Translations under genes and position numbers: made by a program
The notes under the pieces: generated by a model
Seen by the model: the letters and a program-made list of their open reading frames with translations, nothing else
Databases searched by the model: none
Told to the model about the DNA's origin: nothing
From: CALBLZ01 sp041917855
Lineage (GTDB): Bacteria; Patescibacteriota; UBA1384; CAILIB01
DNA length: 9,075 nucleotides
Assembly: GCA_041917855.1 (NCBI GenBank)
Contig: JAYRWT010000094.1
Location: forward strand, 1-9,075
Reading direction: 5' to 3'
In this document: one piece after another, positions 1-5,432 of the stretch
Numbering within the stretch: the stretch's first letter is position 1
How the letters are laid out: each line of letters starts with the position of its first letter

Positions 1-341
1 CGCTGCTTAGGCTTCTTGGCCTTTGTGGCATGCTTACGATTACTTACCAACTTTTTTCCCGTGTTAGCTATGCCTTGCGCGGGTGTAAGCACCTCAGCGT
101 GCACAGCATTTTCACGAGCCACTGCATGCACTAATAGCCCAGCCATAGTGCTTAGTGCGTGTGTGGCCTTGTACACTACTTTTTCCACACTGCTGAGCTT
201 GGGTTCAGGTAGATCAATTTTTTTAAGACCAACAATATCTACAGCAGGCGTGAGCTCGGCTGGCTTAGAATCTGGTTGCAGCACTACAGAGGTAGCAGAC
301 TGCTGTGGCTGAGCAACCTTACGGAAGACAATATCGCGCAT
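1..341 (-). CDS. Hypothetical protein with basic C-terminal tail, partial (3' end beyond window)
   Basis: An open frame of 113 full codons runs from an ATG at 341-339 to the window edge with no stop, so the C-terminus is missing. I do not recognise the protein. It starts MRDIVFRKVAQPQQ, continues through a Pro/Val/Ser-rich stretch (about residues 14-50), then a short Ala/Leu/Val-rich segment around YKATHALSTMAGLLVHAVA (about 59-77). It ends, as far as visible, in a strongly basic tail, GKKLVSNRKHATKAKKPKQ (about 95-113). Such Lys/Ala tails often contact nucleic acid or ribosomes, but that is only a guess. The start is favoured because a consensus-like promoter places its -10 box six bases upstream of this ATG. 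It lies downstream of lexA in the same direction, 43 nt after the lexA stop. The antisense open frame at 16-312 is judged a shadow because it lacks such signals. Confidence 0.65.
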   Translation of the reverse strand, partial: MRDIVFRKVAQPQQSATSVVLQPDSKPAELTPAVDIVGLKKIDLPEPKLSSVEKVVYKATHALSTMAGLLVHAVARENAVHAEVLTPAQGIANTGKKLVSNRKHATKAKKPKQ

Positions 342-347
342 ACACCT

Positions 348-376
348 ATTGTAGGTGCATGCCAGGGTGCGGTCAA
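348..376 (-). promoter_or_regulatory. Sigma70-type promoter of the left-edge gene, apparently leaderless
   Basis: On the minus strand TTGACC (376-371) and TACAAT (353-348) are separated by exactly 17 bases. Six bases (AGGTGT) then separate the -10 box from the ATG at 341. With the usual distance from -10 to +1, transcription would begin at the A of the start codon, giving a leaderless mRNA. The AGGTG inside the gap resembles a Shine-Dalgarno core but lies too close to the ATG for normal use. The -35 box begins 8 bases past the lexA stop, so this gene can be transcribed separately from lexA. The prediction rests on sequence match only. Confidence 0.6.
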
Positions 377-384
377 TCTGAAAT

Positions 385-990
385 TTAGGCGAACTTGCGG
401 ATAAGTCCTCGCACCTTGCCCTGAATAGCTACGCGCTTGAAGAACATTGGATTCATGGTGGAGTTGGCTGGCTGCAAGCGAATGTAGTCTTTTTCTTTGT
501 AAAAGCGCTTAAGTGTAACGTTATCGTTATCTATGAGCGCGACCACAATATCGCCGTTTTTAGCAATTTTAGTGTGTTCGATAATTACATAATCGCCGTT
601 CATAATGCCATCTTCGATCATAGACTCTCCTTTTACACGAAGGGCATATACGTTATTGCCACTCATGTCACGAGGAATATCGATACTTTCATCGGTAGAA
701 ACTGCCTCGATTGGCTTGCCGGCTGCGATAGAGCCGAGTAGTGGGATACTGACGCTGCTAGATACCCGACTATCTGCTTGTTCGAGCACTTGAATAGAGC
801 GCGCACTACGTTCCTCCTGGCTAAGGTAGCCTTTTTGGCGGAGAGACTCCACGTGCTCAGCAATGGTAGCCGTTGAGGACAAGTGAAAATGATCACCAAT
901 CTCGCGATAGCTAGGTGCGTAGTTGTGCTGGTCTATGTGGCCAGTAATGTATTCCAGAATTTGTGCTTGGCGTTTGGTGAGCGGTTCCAT
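385..990 (-). CDS. lexA: LexA repressor (SOS response transcriptional repressor, self-cleaving)
   Basis: The product is 201 aa, close to the 202 aa of E. coli LexA. The N-terminal winged helix-turn-helix spans about residues 1-70, with the recognition region APSYREIGDHFHLSS (25-39) and the wing near KGYLSQEE. The C-terminal S24 peptidase-like domain (about 82-201) contains the self-cleavage site Ala90-Gly91 in GSIAAGKP, the nucleophile Ser123 in GESM and the general base Lys161 in VTLKRF, so the cleavage machinery looks intact. In the family, RecA-ssDNA filaments trigger this cleavage and derepress DNA-damage genes. The ATG at 990 matches the usual LexA start and follows a Shine-Dalgarno-like AAGGT (1006-1002), though with a long 11-nt spacing. 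It has its own promoter and candidate operators in the 79-nt gap behind the upstream methyltransferase gene, consistent with autoregulation. Confidence 0.96.
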   Translation of the reverse strand: MEPLTKRQAQILEYITGHIDQHNYAPSYREIGDHFHLSSTATIAEHVESLRQKGYLSQEERSARSIQVLEQADSRVSSSVSIPLLGSIAAGKPIEAVSTDESIDIPRDMSGNNVYALRVKGESMIEDGIMNGDYVIIEHTKIAKNGDIVVALIDNDNVTLKRFYKEKDYIRLQPANSTMNPMFFKRVAIQGKVRGLIRKFA

Positions 991-993
991 ATG

Positions 994-1018
994 AGTAAGT
1001 TACCTTCGTGCACTTACT
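994..1018. repeat. Inverted repeat AGTAAGT/ACTTACT over the lexA -10 region
   Basis: The plus strand has AGTAAGT at 994-1000 and its exact reverse complement ACTTACT at 1012-1018, separated by 11 bases. One arm overlaps the lexA -10 box (1016-1021) and the other lies beside the start codon. The predicted transcription start (about 1009) falls between the arms, so the pair could not form a hairpin in the mRNA; a DNA operator is the more sensible reading. The possible Shine-Dalgarno AAGGT lies between the arms. Confidence 0.4.
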
Positions 1019-1045
1019 ATACCGAACAAAAAGCGAATATGTCAA
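1016..1045 (-). promoter_or_regulatory. Promoter of lexA
   Basis: On the minus strand a perfect -35 box TTGACA (1045-1040) is followed after 18 bases by TATAGT (1021-1016). Expected transcription start is near 1009, giving a leader of roughly 19 nt that includes AAGGT at 1006-1002 as a possible ribosome-binding site. It sits wholly in the gap between lexA and the upstream methyltransferase gene. Candidate operators overlap both the spacer and the -10 box. Confidence 0.7.
1024..1038 (-). promoter_or_regulatory. Candidate LexA operator, direct repeat ATTC-N7-GTTC
   Basis: Within the -35/-10 spacer the minus strand reads ATTC, seven bases, GTTC (1038-1024). This is one base from the direct-repeat LexA box GTTC-N7-GTTC known from alphaproteobacteria. 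Its position between the promoter boxes is where a LexA dimer would block RNA polymerase. No Bacillus-type GAAC-N4-GTTC or E. coli-type CTGT-N8-ACAG palindrome was seen here. With only one copy in the window this could be chance. Confidence 0.3.
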
Positions 1046-1069
1046 CTGTTGCTACGCATACACTGGTAT

Positions 1070-2275
1070 TTATGCTCTGCTAGCCTCTAATGTCATCACC
1101 AGCTCACAGTGTAGGCTATGTGGGAACATATCGATTGGTCGGAAGGATGTGATAGCAAGACCTGCTTGACTGAAGGCGGCGCAGTCACGCAAGGCGGTAG
1201 CTGGGTTGCATGAAACATAAACCAGCCTAGTAGTATTTCCCTGCTTAACCATGTTTGGGATGATGGTGCGAAGGGTGGGATGGATACCGGCACGTGGTGG
1301 GTCAATCAAAATGACATCTGCCGGGCCGTGCTGCCTGTAAAAGCTACTGGTTAGGACTGCCTCAACTGTTCCTGGTACTGGCACGATGTTTTCTAGATTA
1401 TTTAGAGCTATATTTTCCTGGGCATCAGCAATGTTTGATGGGTTTTGCTCAATGCTGATAATTTTCTGAAACTTCGCTGAAGCAAAGATTCCGATAGTGG
1501 CAGAGCCGGCATAGAGGTCCCAGAGTATCTCACCTGATCCTGCTTGGCGCAGTGCTTCACTGTAAAGCGTCTCAACCATGGAACCGTTAGTTTGAAAGAA
1601 AGCATGAGGCGAAACTACGCAGCGATAATCGCCAATCTTTTCTGCCATTTTTTCTTTGCCAGCCAGTAGTCGAGTATCGATTTTAGTCGGTTGCAAAGGA
1701 TATGAGCGGCTATGGTAGAGACTGGTTATGTTTGGAAAAGCCTGGGTAATGGCAGTCACCCATTCTGACTCACCTGGTACGGACTGCGTATCGCTCACTG
1801 TGCTTATTAAAATCTCTCCAGTATGTTTACTCTGCCTGATCAACAGGTGGCGTAACCAGCCTTGCTTGGTCTTGGGGTCATATAGTGTCCAGTTTTGTTT
1901 TTCAGCCCACTCTGCCACATACCTCACTATCTGCATGGATTCCGGTGACTGTAAAAAACAGTCATCAACGGCGATATCCGAGCTAGTACTCCCCTTGCGA
2001 TGGCGGCTTGGCGATACATGGCCAGATTCATCACGCAGAAAGCTAAACCTGATTTTGTTCCTGAAATAGGTTGGGCACTCGTCAGGTGAGCCGATTATTG
2101 GTAAGCACTCTGTTGAATCTAATAAGAGCGGTGCAAAGAGTAGTTCCATCCACTCCTGTTTTGCTCGCAGCTGCTCTGCGTAGGTGACATCTTGGGTATC
2201 GCAACCGCCACATTCGTAAAAGAATGGGCAAATTGGGGTTGCGCTACGTGCTGCAAAAACCGGCTGGGTATGCAC
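1070..2275 (-). CDS. TrmA/RlmCD-family RNA (uracil-C5-)methyltransferase with Fe-S cluster motif
   Basis: The 401-aa product is a SAM-dependent m5U RNA methyltransferase. The N-terminus carries the [4Fe-4S] ligands Cys16, Cys22 and Cys25 in CPFFYECGGC, with Cys106 (VDDCFLQ) as the likely fourth. The C-terminal Rossmann domain shows the SAM loop DLYAGSATIG (253-262), DPPRAG (325-330), the catalytic Cys356 in VYVSCNP and the C-terminal base Glu391 in HCELV. The Fe-S motif begins almost at the start, so the N-terminal TRAM domain of RlmD/RlmCD is absent. The Fe-S motif argues for a 23S rRNA target (U747 or U1939 type) rather than TrmA's tRNA U54, but the exact site cannot be read from the sequence. 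The start is GTG at 2275, one base after the upstream TAG stop, which suggests translational coupling. The SAM loop has Ala where the family commonly has Cys or Gly. Confidence 0.9.
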   Translation of the reverse strand: MHTQPVFAARSATPICPFFYECGGCDTQDVTYAEQLRAKQEWMELLFAPLLLDSTECLPIIGSPDECPTYFRNKIRFSFLRDESGHVSPSRHRKGSTSSDIAVDDCFLQSPESMQIVRYVAEWAEKQNWTLYDPKTKQGWLRHLLIRQSKHTGEILISTVSDTQSVPGESEWVTAITQAFPNITSLYHSRSYPLQPTKIDTRLLAGKEKMAEKIGDYRCVVSPHAFFQTNGSMVETLYSEALRQAGSGEILWDLYAGSATIGIFASAKFQKIISIEQNPSNIADAQENIALNNLENIVPVPGTVEAVLTSSFYRQHGPADVILIDPPRAGIHPTLRTIIPNMVKQGNTTRLVYVSCNPATALRDCAAFSQAGLAITSFRPIDMFPHSLHCELVMTLEASRA

Positions 2276-2276
2276 G

Positions 2277-3632
2277 CTAAATAGTTACCGAGGAGCCATA
2301 CTCTGGTACACTGCTTTGCCAGCCAAGGTTCTCACTAACCGACTGTGAAAATGATGTGGCTGAACTGATTTCGCCATGAGTTACGTACACATGTTGTGGT
2401 GCCTTGCCCTGAAAACAGTGTAGCCAGTTCATTAGGCGTGGGTAATCAGCGTGGCCTGAAAACGCGCCACAGGATCGAATATCGGCATGGACGGAGATGT
2501 CTTGGCCATAGATTTTGACCTGGCGTTCGCCCTGGTGCAGCCGGCGACCTAGGCTACCCTCAACTTGGAACCCAATAATGAGAACAGTTGTAGTGCTGCT
2601 AGCAAGGTAGTTTTTTAGGTGGTGCATGATACGGCCACCATTCATCATGCCGGAACCAGCAATAATCACCTTGGCTCCCCGCACGTTTAGGATGGCCTTG
2701 GAGTCATTAGCGGTTGGAGTGTAGCGCAGGCCTGGAAAACTAAATAGGTCTCCGTACTGCAAGAGATCGGCTTTTGCTCCTTCCTCAAAGAAATCCACAT
2801 TCTTACGAAATACATCAGTGGCGGCAATGGCCATTGGGCTGTCCAAGAAGATAGGTAGATCGCTTGGAATTTTTTGTTCAGAATGCAACTTGTTCAACTC
2901 GTATAAGAGCTCCTGGCTGCGTTCAATGGCAAAGGCAGGAATGAGTAGTGTCCCCTTCTCTCGCACGGTGTCCAGAATAGCAGTTCGTAGAAATTCCACG
3001 CGCTGCTCAACACCTTCATGTACTCGGTTCCCATAGGTTGACTCAATGATAATTGCGTCAGAACCGTAAAGACACTCGGCACTTTTTAGGAGTGGGATTG
3101 GTGTGTTGCCCAGGTCGCCAGAGAAGCAAATAGTTTTACCATCGGCTGTGATTTTAATAGAAGCCGAGCCAAGAATGTGACCAGCGTCTACAAAGTAGGC
3201 AGATACGCCTGGCGCAACCTGAACCTCTTGGTGATAGTCGACTGTAGAAAACATGCCCTCAAGTGGGTCTACGTCTTCTCGAGTAAACAGTGGGTCATGA
3301 TCGTGGCGTTCAGCCTCATCCATAATCAGGTGAGCTGCATCGCGCAGGGTAATCATGGCGAGCTCAGCACTGGGTCGAGTAGTAAAAATCTTGCCTCTAA
3401 AGCCTTCTTTAAAAAGCTTTGGCATGCGACCTGTGTGGTCAAAGTGCGCATGGGTTAAGACCATGGCATCTATACTGGCTGGATCAAAAGGAAAAGGCAG
3501 ATAGTTCTTTTCTTCTGAGTACTTGTTTCCTTGGAACATGCCACAATCAAGTACGACTTTGGCGTGTTCGGTTTCTATGAGGTAGCACGAACCAGTTACT
3601 TCCTGGTTAGCGCCGCAAAAAGTTAGTTTCAT
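2277..3632 (-). CDS. MBL-fold/beta-CASP RNA-processing hydrolase (CPSF73-like ribonuclease)
   Basis: The 451-aa product is a metallo-beta-lactamase protein of the beta-CASP group, typically two-zinc RNases that act on RNA ends. Motif 2 is THAHFDH (60-66: His61, His63, Asp65, His66). Further metal ligands are His152 in DAGHILGS, Asp173 in FSGDLGN, and probably His419 in YVTHGE. The beta-CASP segment contains ESTYGNRVH (197-205), and the C-terminal motif is SGHADY with His394. It belongs to the prokaryotic CPSF73/YSH1-like hydrolases of about 450-470 aa and has no KH domains, so it is unlike archaeal aCPSF1, and it is shorter than RNase J. Start ATG at 3632 lies in the 15-mer TACAATAGGTGTATG, 12 nt after the stop of the gmk-like gene. 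It is followed after one base by the rRNA methyltransferase gene, a pairing consistent with RNA metabolism. Confidence 0.92.
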   Translation of the reverse strand: MKLTFCGANQEVTGSCYLIETEHAKVVLDCGMFQGNKYSEEKNYLPFPFDPASIDAMVLTHAHFDHTGRMPKLFKEGFRGKIFTTRPSAELAMITLRDAAHLIMDEAERHDHDPLFTREDVDPLEGMFSTVDYHQEVQVAPGVSAYFVDAGHILGSASIKITADGKTICFSGDLGNTPIPLLKSAECLYGSDAIIIESTYGNRVHEGVEQRVEFLRTAILDTVREKGTLLIPAFAIERSQELLYELNKLHSEQKIPSDLPIFLDSPMAIAATDVFRKNVDFFEEGAKADLLQYGDLFSFPGLRYTPTANDSKAILNVRGAKVIIAGSGMMNGGRIMHHLKNYLASSTTTVLIIGFQVEGSLGRRLHQGERQVKIYGQDISVHADIRSCGAFSGHADYPRLMNWLHCFQGKAPQHVYVTHGEISSATSFSQSVSENLGWQSSVPEYGSSVTI

Positions 3633-3638
3633 ACACCT

Positions 3639-3647
3639 ATTGTATCA
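3639..3647 (-). promoter_or_regulatory. Extended -10 promoter before the beta-CASP gene, apparently leaderless
   Basis: The minus strand reads TGATACAAT (3647-3639), an extended -10 element (TGn + TACAAT), then six bases (AGGTGT) and the ATG at 3632. The 15 bases from -10 to ATG are identical to those before the left-edge gene. I found no convincing -35 box, which an extended -10 can do without. The TGA of the element is the stop codon of the upstream gmk-like gene. A start at the ATG itself would give a leaderless mRNA; read-through from the upstream cluster is also possible. Confidence 0.5.
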
Positions 3648-4208
3648 GAGCCCAAGAATCTGACAGACCTTCGTCACATTTTCTTCAGTGTCGGTGAGAT
3701 GATTTGCATTAAGTATGGTGATAGTAGCAGCATGCGTTTCGGCCAGTGTATTTTCAGTCTCAAAAGGTTGAGTGCGCGCGGCTATTTCAGCAAGTGTCGT
3801 GCCACGTTCAATCAAGCGCTGCTCCTGCACTTGCTTGCTAATACTGAGGTAAAAAATTCTCGTATTGGGATAGAGCTCACGAAGACGCAGGGCGCCAGGC
3901 AGGCTTATGTTGTACACAAGAATTTTATTATTAGTTCCAGCTGATGTATACGGTCGTGGTGAGCCAAACGTACCTCCTGGTGTGGTAATAGTGTCAAAGA
4001 AGGCACCCTCCTGCTCTAAACGCGTGAATGTTTCTTCGGTAACGTAGGTGTAATCTACTCCATTAACCTCCGTGCTGCGCTGTCTACGGGTTGTGGTACT
4101 AACCATACGGTGAAAAATAGCGGGGTGCACCTCGAGTAGCCTAGTGATAAGGGTGCTCTTTCCAGATGTGCTTGGTCCGGTAATGGCAATAATGCGTGGC
4201 AGGTTCAT
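3645..4208 (-). CDS. gmk: Guanylate kinase (divergent Gmk-like)
   Basis: The 187-aa product fits guanylate kinase, which converts GMP to GDP with ATP. The P-loop is GPSTSGKST (11-19). The GMP-binding pattern S-x-T-T-R-x-x-R is intact (Ser37, Arg41, Arg44), as is the Tyr of GVDY (Tyr53). The lid has RLIERGTTLAEIAAR (131-145). Three positions that usually contact GMP differ: Glu to Asp (Asp72), the Tyr of YGT to Phe (Phe81), and the Asp of the DxxG strand to Asn (Asn100 in YNISLPG). Start is ATG at 4208, where ATGA overlaps the trmH-like stop. A longer reading from 4307 would overlap that gene by about 100 nt and add residues absent from the family. Activity is probable but the substitutions leave a nucleoside-monophosphate kinase of altered preference possible. 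Confidence 0.82.
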   Translation of the reverse strand: MNLPRIIAITGPSTSGKSTLITRLLEVHPAIFHRMVSTTTRRQRSTEVNGVDYTYVTEETFTRLEQEGAFFDTITTPGGTFGSPRPYTSAGTNNKILVYNISLPGALRLRELYPNTRIFYLSISKQVQEQRLIERGTTLAEIAARTQPFETENTLAETHAATITILNANHLTDTEENVTKVCQILGL

Positions 4209-4660
4209 AGTGGGTGTTGTTGACGGTGGATATAGAGGGCAATAGCAGCAGCAGAGGCTACGTTTAAGGAGTGTACAGGACTTGGCTGCATGGGGAGCAT
4301 GTAGCATGTAGTAATTTGATCCAGTGTTGCTGCTTGTACGCCAGTTCGTTCATGTCCGATCACGAGAGCCAGCTTTTCTGGTAGAGCTGCAGTAAGCATA
4401 GATACAGCTTTTTCTGTTAGCTCCAGGGCAGCAACTGTATAGCCTGCAGAGATTGCCTTACTGATGGCTTCCTGCGTAGTTACGTGGTAGCTCCAGGGTA
4501 CGCTGGTTTCTCCACCAAGCGCTGTTTTACTGAGCTCGTGACGAGGAGGTGTTGGTGTTAAGCCACAAAGGTAAATGTGCTCACAACCAGCAGCGGCGGC
4601 GGTTCTAAAAATAGAGCCAATGTTGTACAAGCTCCTCACATTTTCCACGATTACTTGCAT
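4205..4660 (-). CDS. TrmH/SpoU-family RNA 2'-O-methyltransferase, short form
   Basis: The 151-aa product is a SPOUT-superfamily methyltransferase consisting of the knotted SAM-binding domain alone, with no N-terminal RNA-binding extension. Motif 1 is NVRSLYNIGSIFRTAAAAG (7-25), including the Asn and the catalytic-type Arg of FRT. Motif 2 is LVIGHERTGV. Motif 3 is SLNVASAAAIALY, which forms the trefoil knot and SAM pocket. The LYLCG-like strand followed by TPTPPRHELSKTALGGE resembles short TrmH proteins common in Patescibacteria. Members methylate ribose in tRNA or rRNA; the target here is not readable. Its TGA stop overlaps the gmk-like ATG, so the two are probably translated in a coupled way. 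Start ATG at 4660 places motif 1 at the very N-terminus, as in TrmL-sized relatives (about 157 aa). Confidence 0.9.
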   Translation of the reverse strand: MQVIVENVRSLYNIGSIFRTAAAAGCEHIYLCGLTPTPPRHELSKTALGGETSVPWSYHVTTQEAISKAISAGYTVAALELTEKAVSMLTAALPEKLALVIGHERTGVQAATLDQITTCYMLPMQPSPVHSLNVASAAAIALYIHRQQHPL

Positions 4661-4666
4661 GTATCT

Positions 4667-4675
4667 AGCCTAGCA
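4667..4675 (-). promoter_or_regulatory. Possible extended -10 promoter before the trmH-like gene
   Basis: The minus strand reads TGCTAGGCT (4675-4667), six bases (AGATAC), then the ATG at 4660. The geometry matches the two TACAAT starts exactly, but the hexamer TAGGCT keeps only the essential TA and final T, and I see no -35 box at 16-18 bases. It would again imply a leaderless message. It lies back to back with the plus-strand promoter at 4694-4722. Confidence 0.3.
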
Positions 4676-4693
4676 GAAAACTCCCTTTACAGA

Positions 4694-4722
4694 TTGACAA
4701 ATAAGCCAAAATCTGCTACTGT
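4694..4722 (+). promoter_or_regulatory. Promoter of the orphan plus-strand gene
   Basis: A perfect -35 box TTGACA (4694-4699) is followed after 17 bases by TACTGT (4717-4722), preceded by TGC so the -10 is also of the extended type. Expected transcription start is near 4729, giving a leader of about 41 nt to the ATG at 4770. This is one of the best-formed promoters in the window and is the main support for the downstream frame being a real gene. Confidence 0.65.
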
Positions 4723-4743
4723 GCGCCTAGCGCATCCATGGAT
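4722..4743. repeat. Inverted repeat and abutting palindrome at the orphan gene's transcription start
   Basis: TGCGC-CTA-GCGCA (4722-4734) is a perfect inverted repeat that begins on the last base of the -10 box and covers the predicted +1. It runs directly into ATCCATGGAT (4734-4743), a perfect 10-bp palindrome. A repressor bound here would block initiation, so the pair is a candidate operator. Short palindromes do arise by chance; the position is what makes these notable. Confidence 0.35.
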
Positions 4744-4769
4744 GGAACTCAGCGCAGTTGGACCTATAC

Positions 4770-5369
4770 ATGATCATGATCACGGAAAAGAAAGCACAGG
4801 CCCTCGTTGCCCTACTGCGGAGGATTATCTCCTCACAGGTGTGCACGCCACACCCGGGCTACTCCGACGTTTTTAGGGAGGTGGTAGGCTCTCTCCAACA
4901 ACCTTCTTACTGGGCAGTGCATGAGCAGCGCCTAGCAGATGGTGTCACTCAACAACTACCCTTTGAGGCGTTAGTAAATTGGCATGAGTTGCAAGGCTTA
5001 CCAAAGCTCCAAGCTCTGCTAGACCAGGACTACACTGATGGGATTGTTGGGGTTACCGACACACTCCTGAGCCTCTGGTTTATCCAGGTGCTAAAGGTCA
5101 TTTACGGCCGTACCAATGTGGTAGCGCGCAGGCTGTGTAGCTTGTGTGATATAGATAGTGAGGAGCGACTGGTAAGAGTCTGGTCTTACGTACTCACCAT
5201 TCACCACAAAGGTAATGGCGTTATCGCGAGTGAGTTCTTGACCGTTGGTAGTGCCTTGAATGAACGACTCAACGTCAAAGACCGCTCACTGATCACTCGA
5301 AGATCGCAGGCTGACGGCTCCATACTGAGTCCAAGCGACTGGCTTAGTAGCCGAGGTAAGGCCGCTTAG
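4770..5369 (+). CDS. Hypothetical protein, about 199 aa, sole plus-strand gene
   Basis: I do not recognise this protein. From ATG 4770 it is 199 aa, beginning MIMITEKKAQALVALLRRI; TTG at 4758 would add four residues and ATG at 4776 would remove two. No signal peptide or clear membrane span is present. One hydrophobic stretch, VTDTLLSLWFIQVLKVIYG (about 95-113), reads like a buried helix and is followed by a Cys pair in RRLCSLCDID. The rest mixes charged and hydrophobic residues as in a soluble helical protein, with a polar, likely disordered tail (RSQADGSILSPSDWLSSRGKAA). No Shine-Dalgarno is evident. Reasons to accept it are the absence of any competing gene on either strand for some 770 nt, a strong promoter in front and a hairpin behind. 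It is divergent from the trmH-like gene and convergent with hisS, so it is its own transcription unit. Confidence 0.7.
   Translation: MIMITEKKAQALVALLRRIISSQVCTPHPGYSDVFREVVGSLQQPSYWAVHEQRLADGVTQQLPFEALVNWHELQGLPKLQALLDQDYTDGIVGVTDTLLSLWFIQVLKVIYGRTNVVARRLCSLCDIDSEERLVRVWSYVLTIHHKGNGVIASEFLTVGSALNERLNVKDRSLITRRSQADGSILSPSDWLSSRGKAA
4771..4782. repeat. 12-bp perfect palindrome TGATCATGATCA at the orphan gene start
   Basis: The sequence equals its own reverse complement and overlaps the first ATG (4770) and the second ATG (4776) of the plus-strand gene. It contains two GATC sites. In RNA it could pair between two transcripts rather than fold well by itself. It might be an operator, a chance result of the codons ATG ATC ATG ATC, or both. 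Confidence 0.35.
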
Positions 5370-5380
5370 CGATAAATCAA

Positions 5381-5412
5381 CAGGCTCGTCTCCAATTCCG
5401 GAGGCGAGCCTG
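5381..5412. terminator. Hairpin terminator between convergent genes
   Basis: CAGGCTCGTCTCC (5381-5393) and GGAGGCGAGCCTG (5400-5412) form a 13-bp GC-rich stem around the loop AATTCC. In the plus-strand RNA all 13 pairs form, one as a U-G wobble; in the minus-strand RNA that pair is an A-C mismatch. It begins 12 bases after the orphan gene's TAG stop and lies about 20 bases beyond the hisS stop on the other strand, so it can serve both. Neither side has a full U tract; the minus-strand side (TTGATTTAT) is the more U-rich. Confidence 0.6.
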
Positions 5413-5432
5413 CTGCGTTATGTGGGCAAAAA

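Noticed and set aside
16..312. 98-aa plus-strand open frame at the left edge
   Set aside because: It is antisense to an uninterrupted minus-strand frame that has a well-formed promoter and a start codon at the right distance; its product is Ser/Thr/Cys-rich as expected of a shadow.
1056..1075. GCATA/TATGC inverted repeat overlapping the methyltransferase stop, as a terminator
   Set aside because: The stem is only 5 bp, with a long loop and no U tract on the minus strand.
4209..4307. Longer start for the gmk-like gene at 4307
   Set aside because: It would overlap the trmH-like gene by about 100 nt and add a Cys-rich leader (SCTLLKRSLCCCYCPLYP) foreign to the family; ATG 4208 gives the standard N-terminus and an ATGA overlap.
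4577..4876. 99-aa plus-strand frame overlapping the trmH-like gene and the orphan gene
   Set aside because: It spans the divergent promoter region, runs antisense through trmH-like coding sequence and is out of frame with the better-supported orphan gene.
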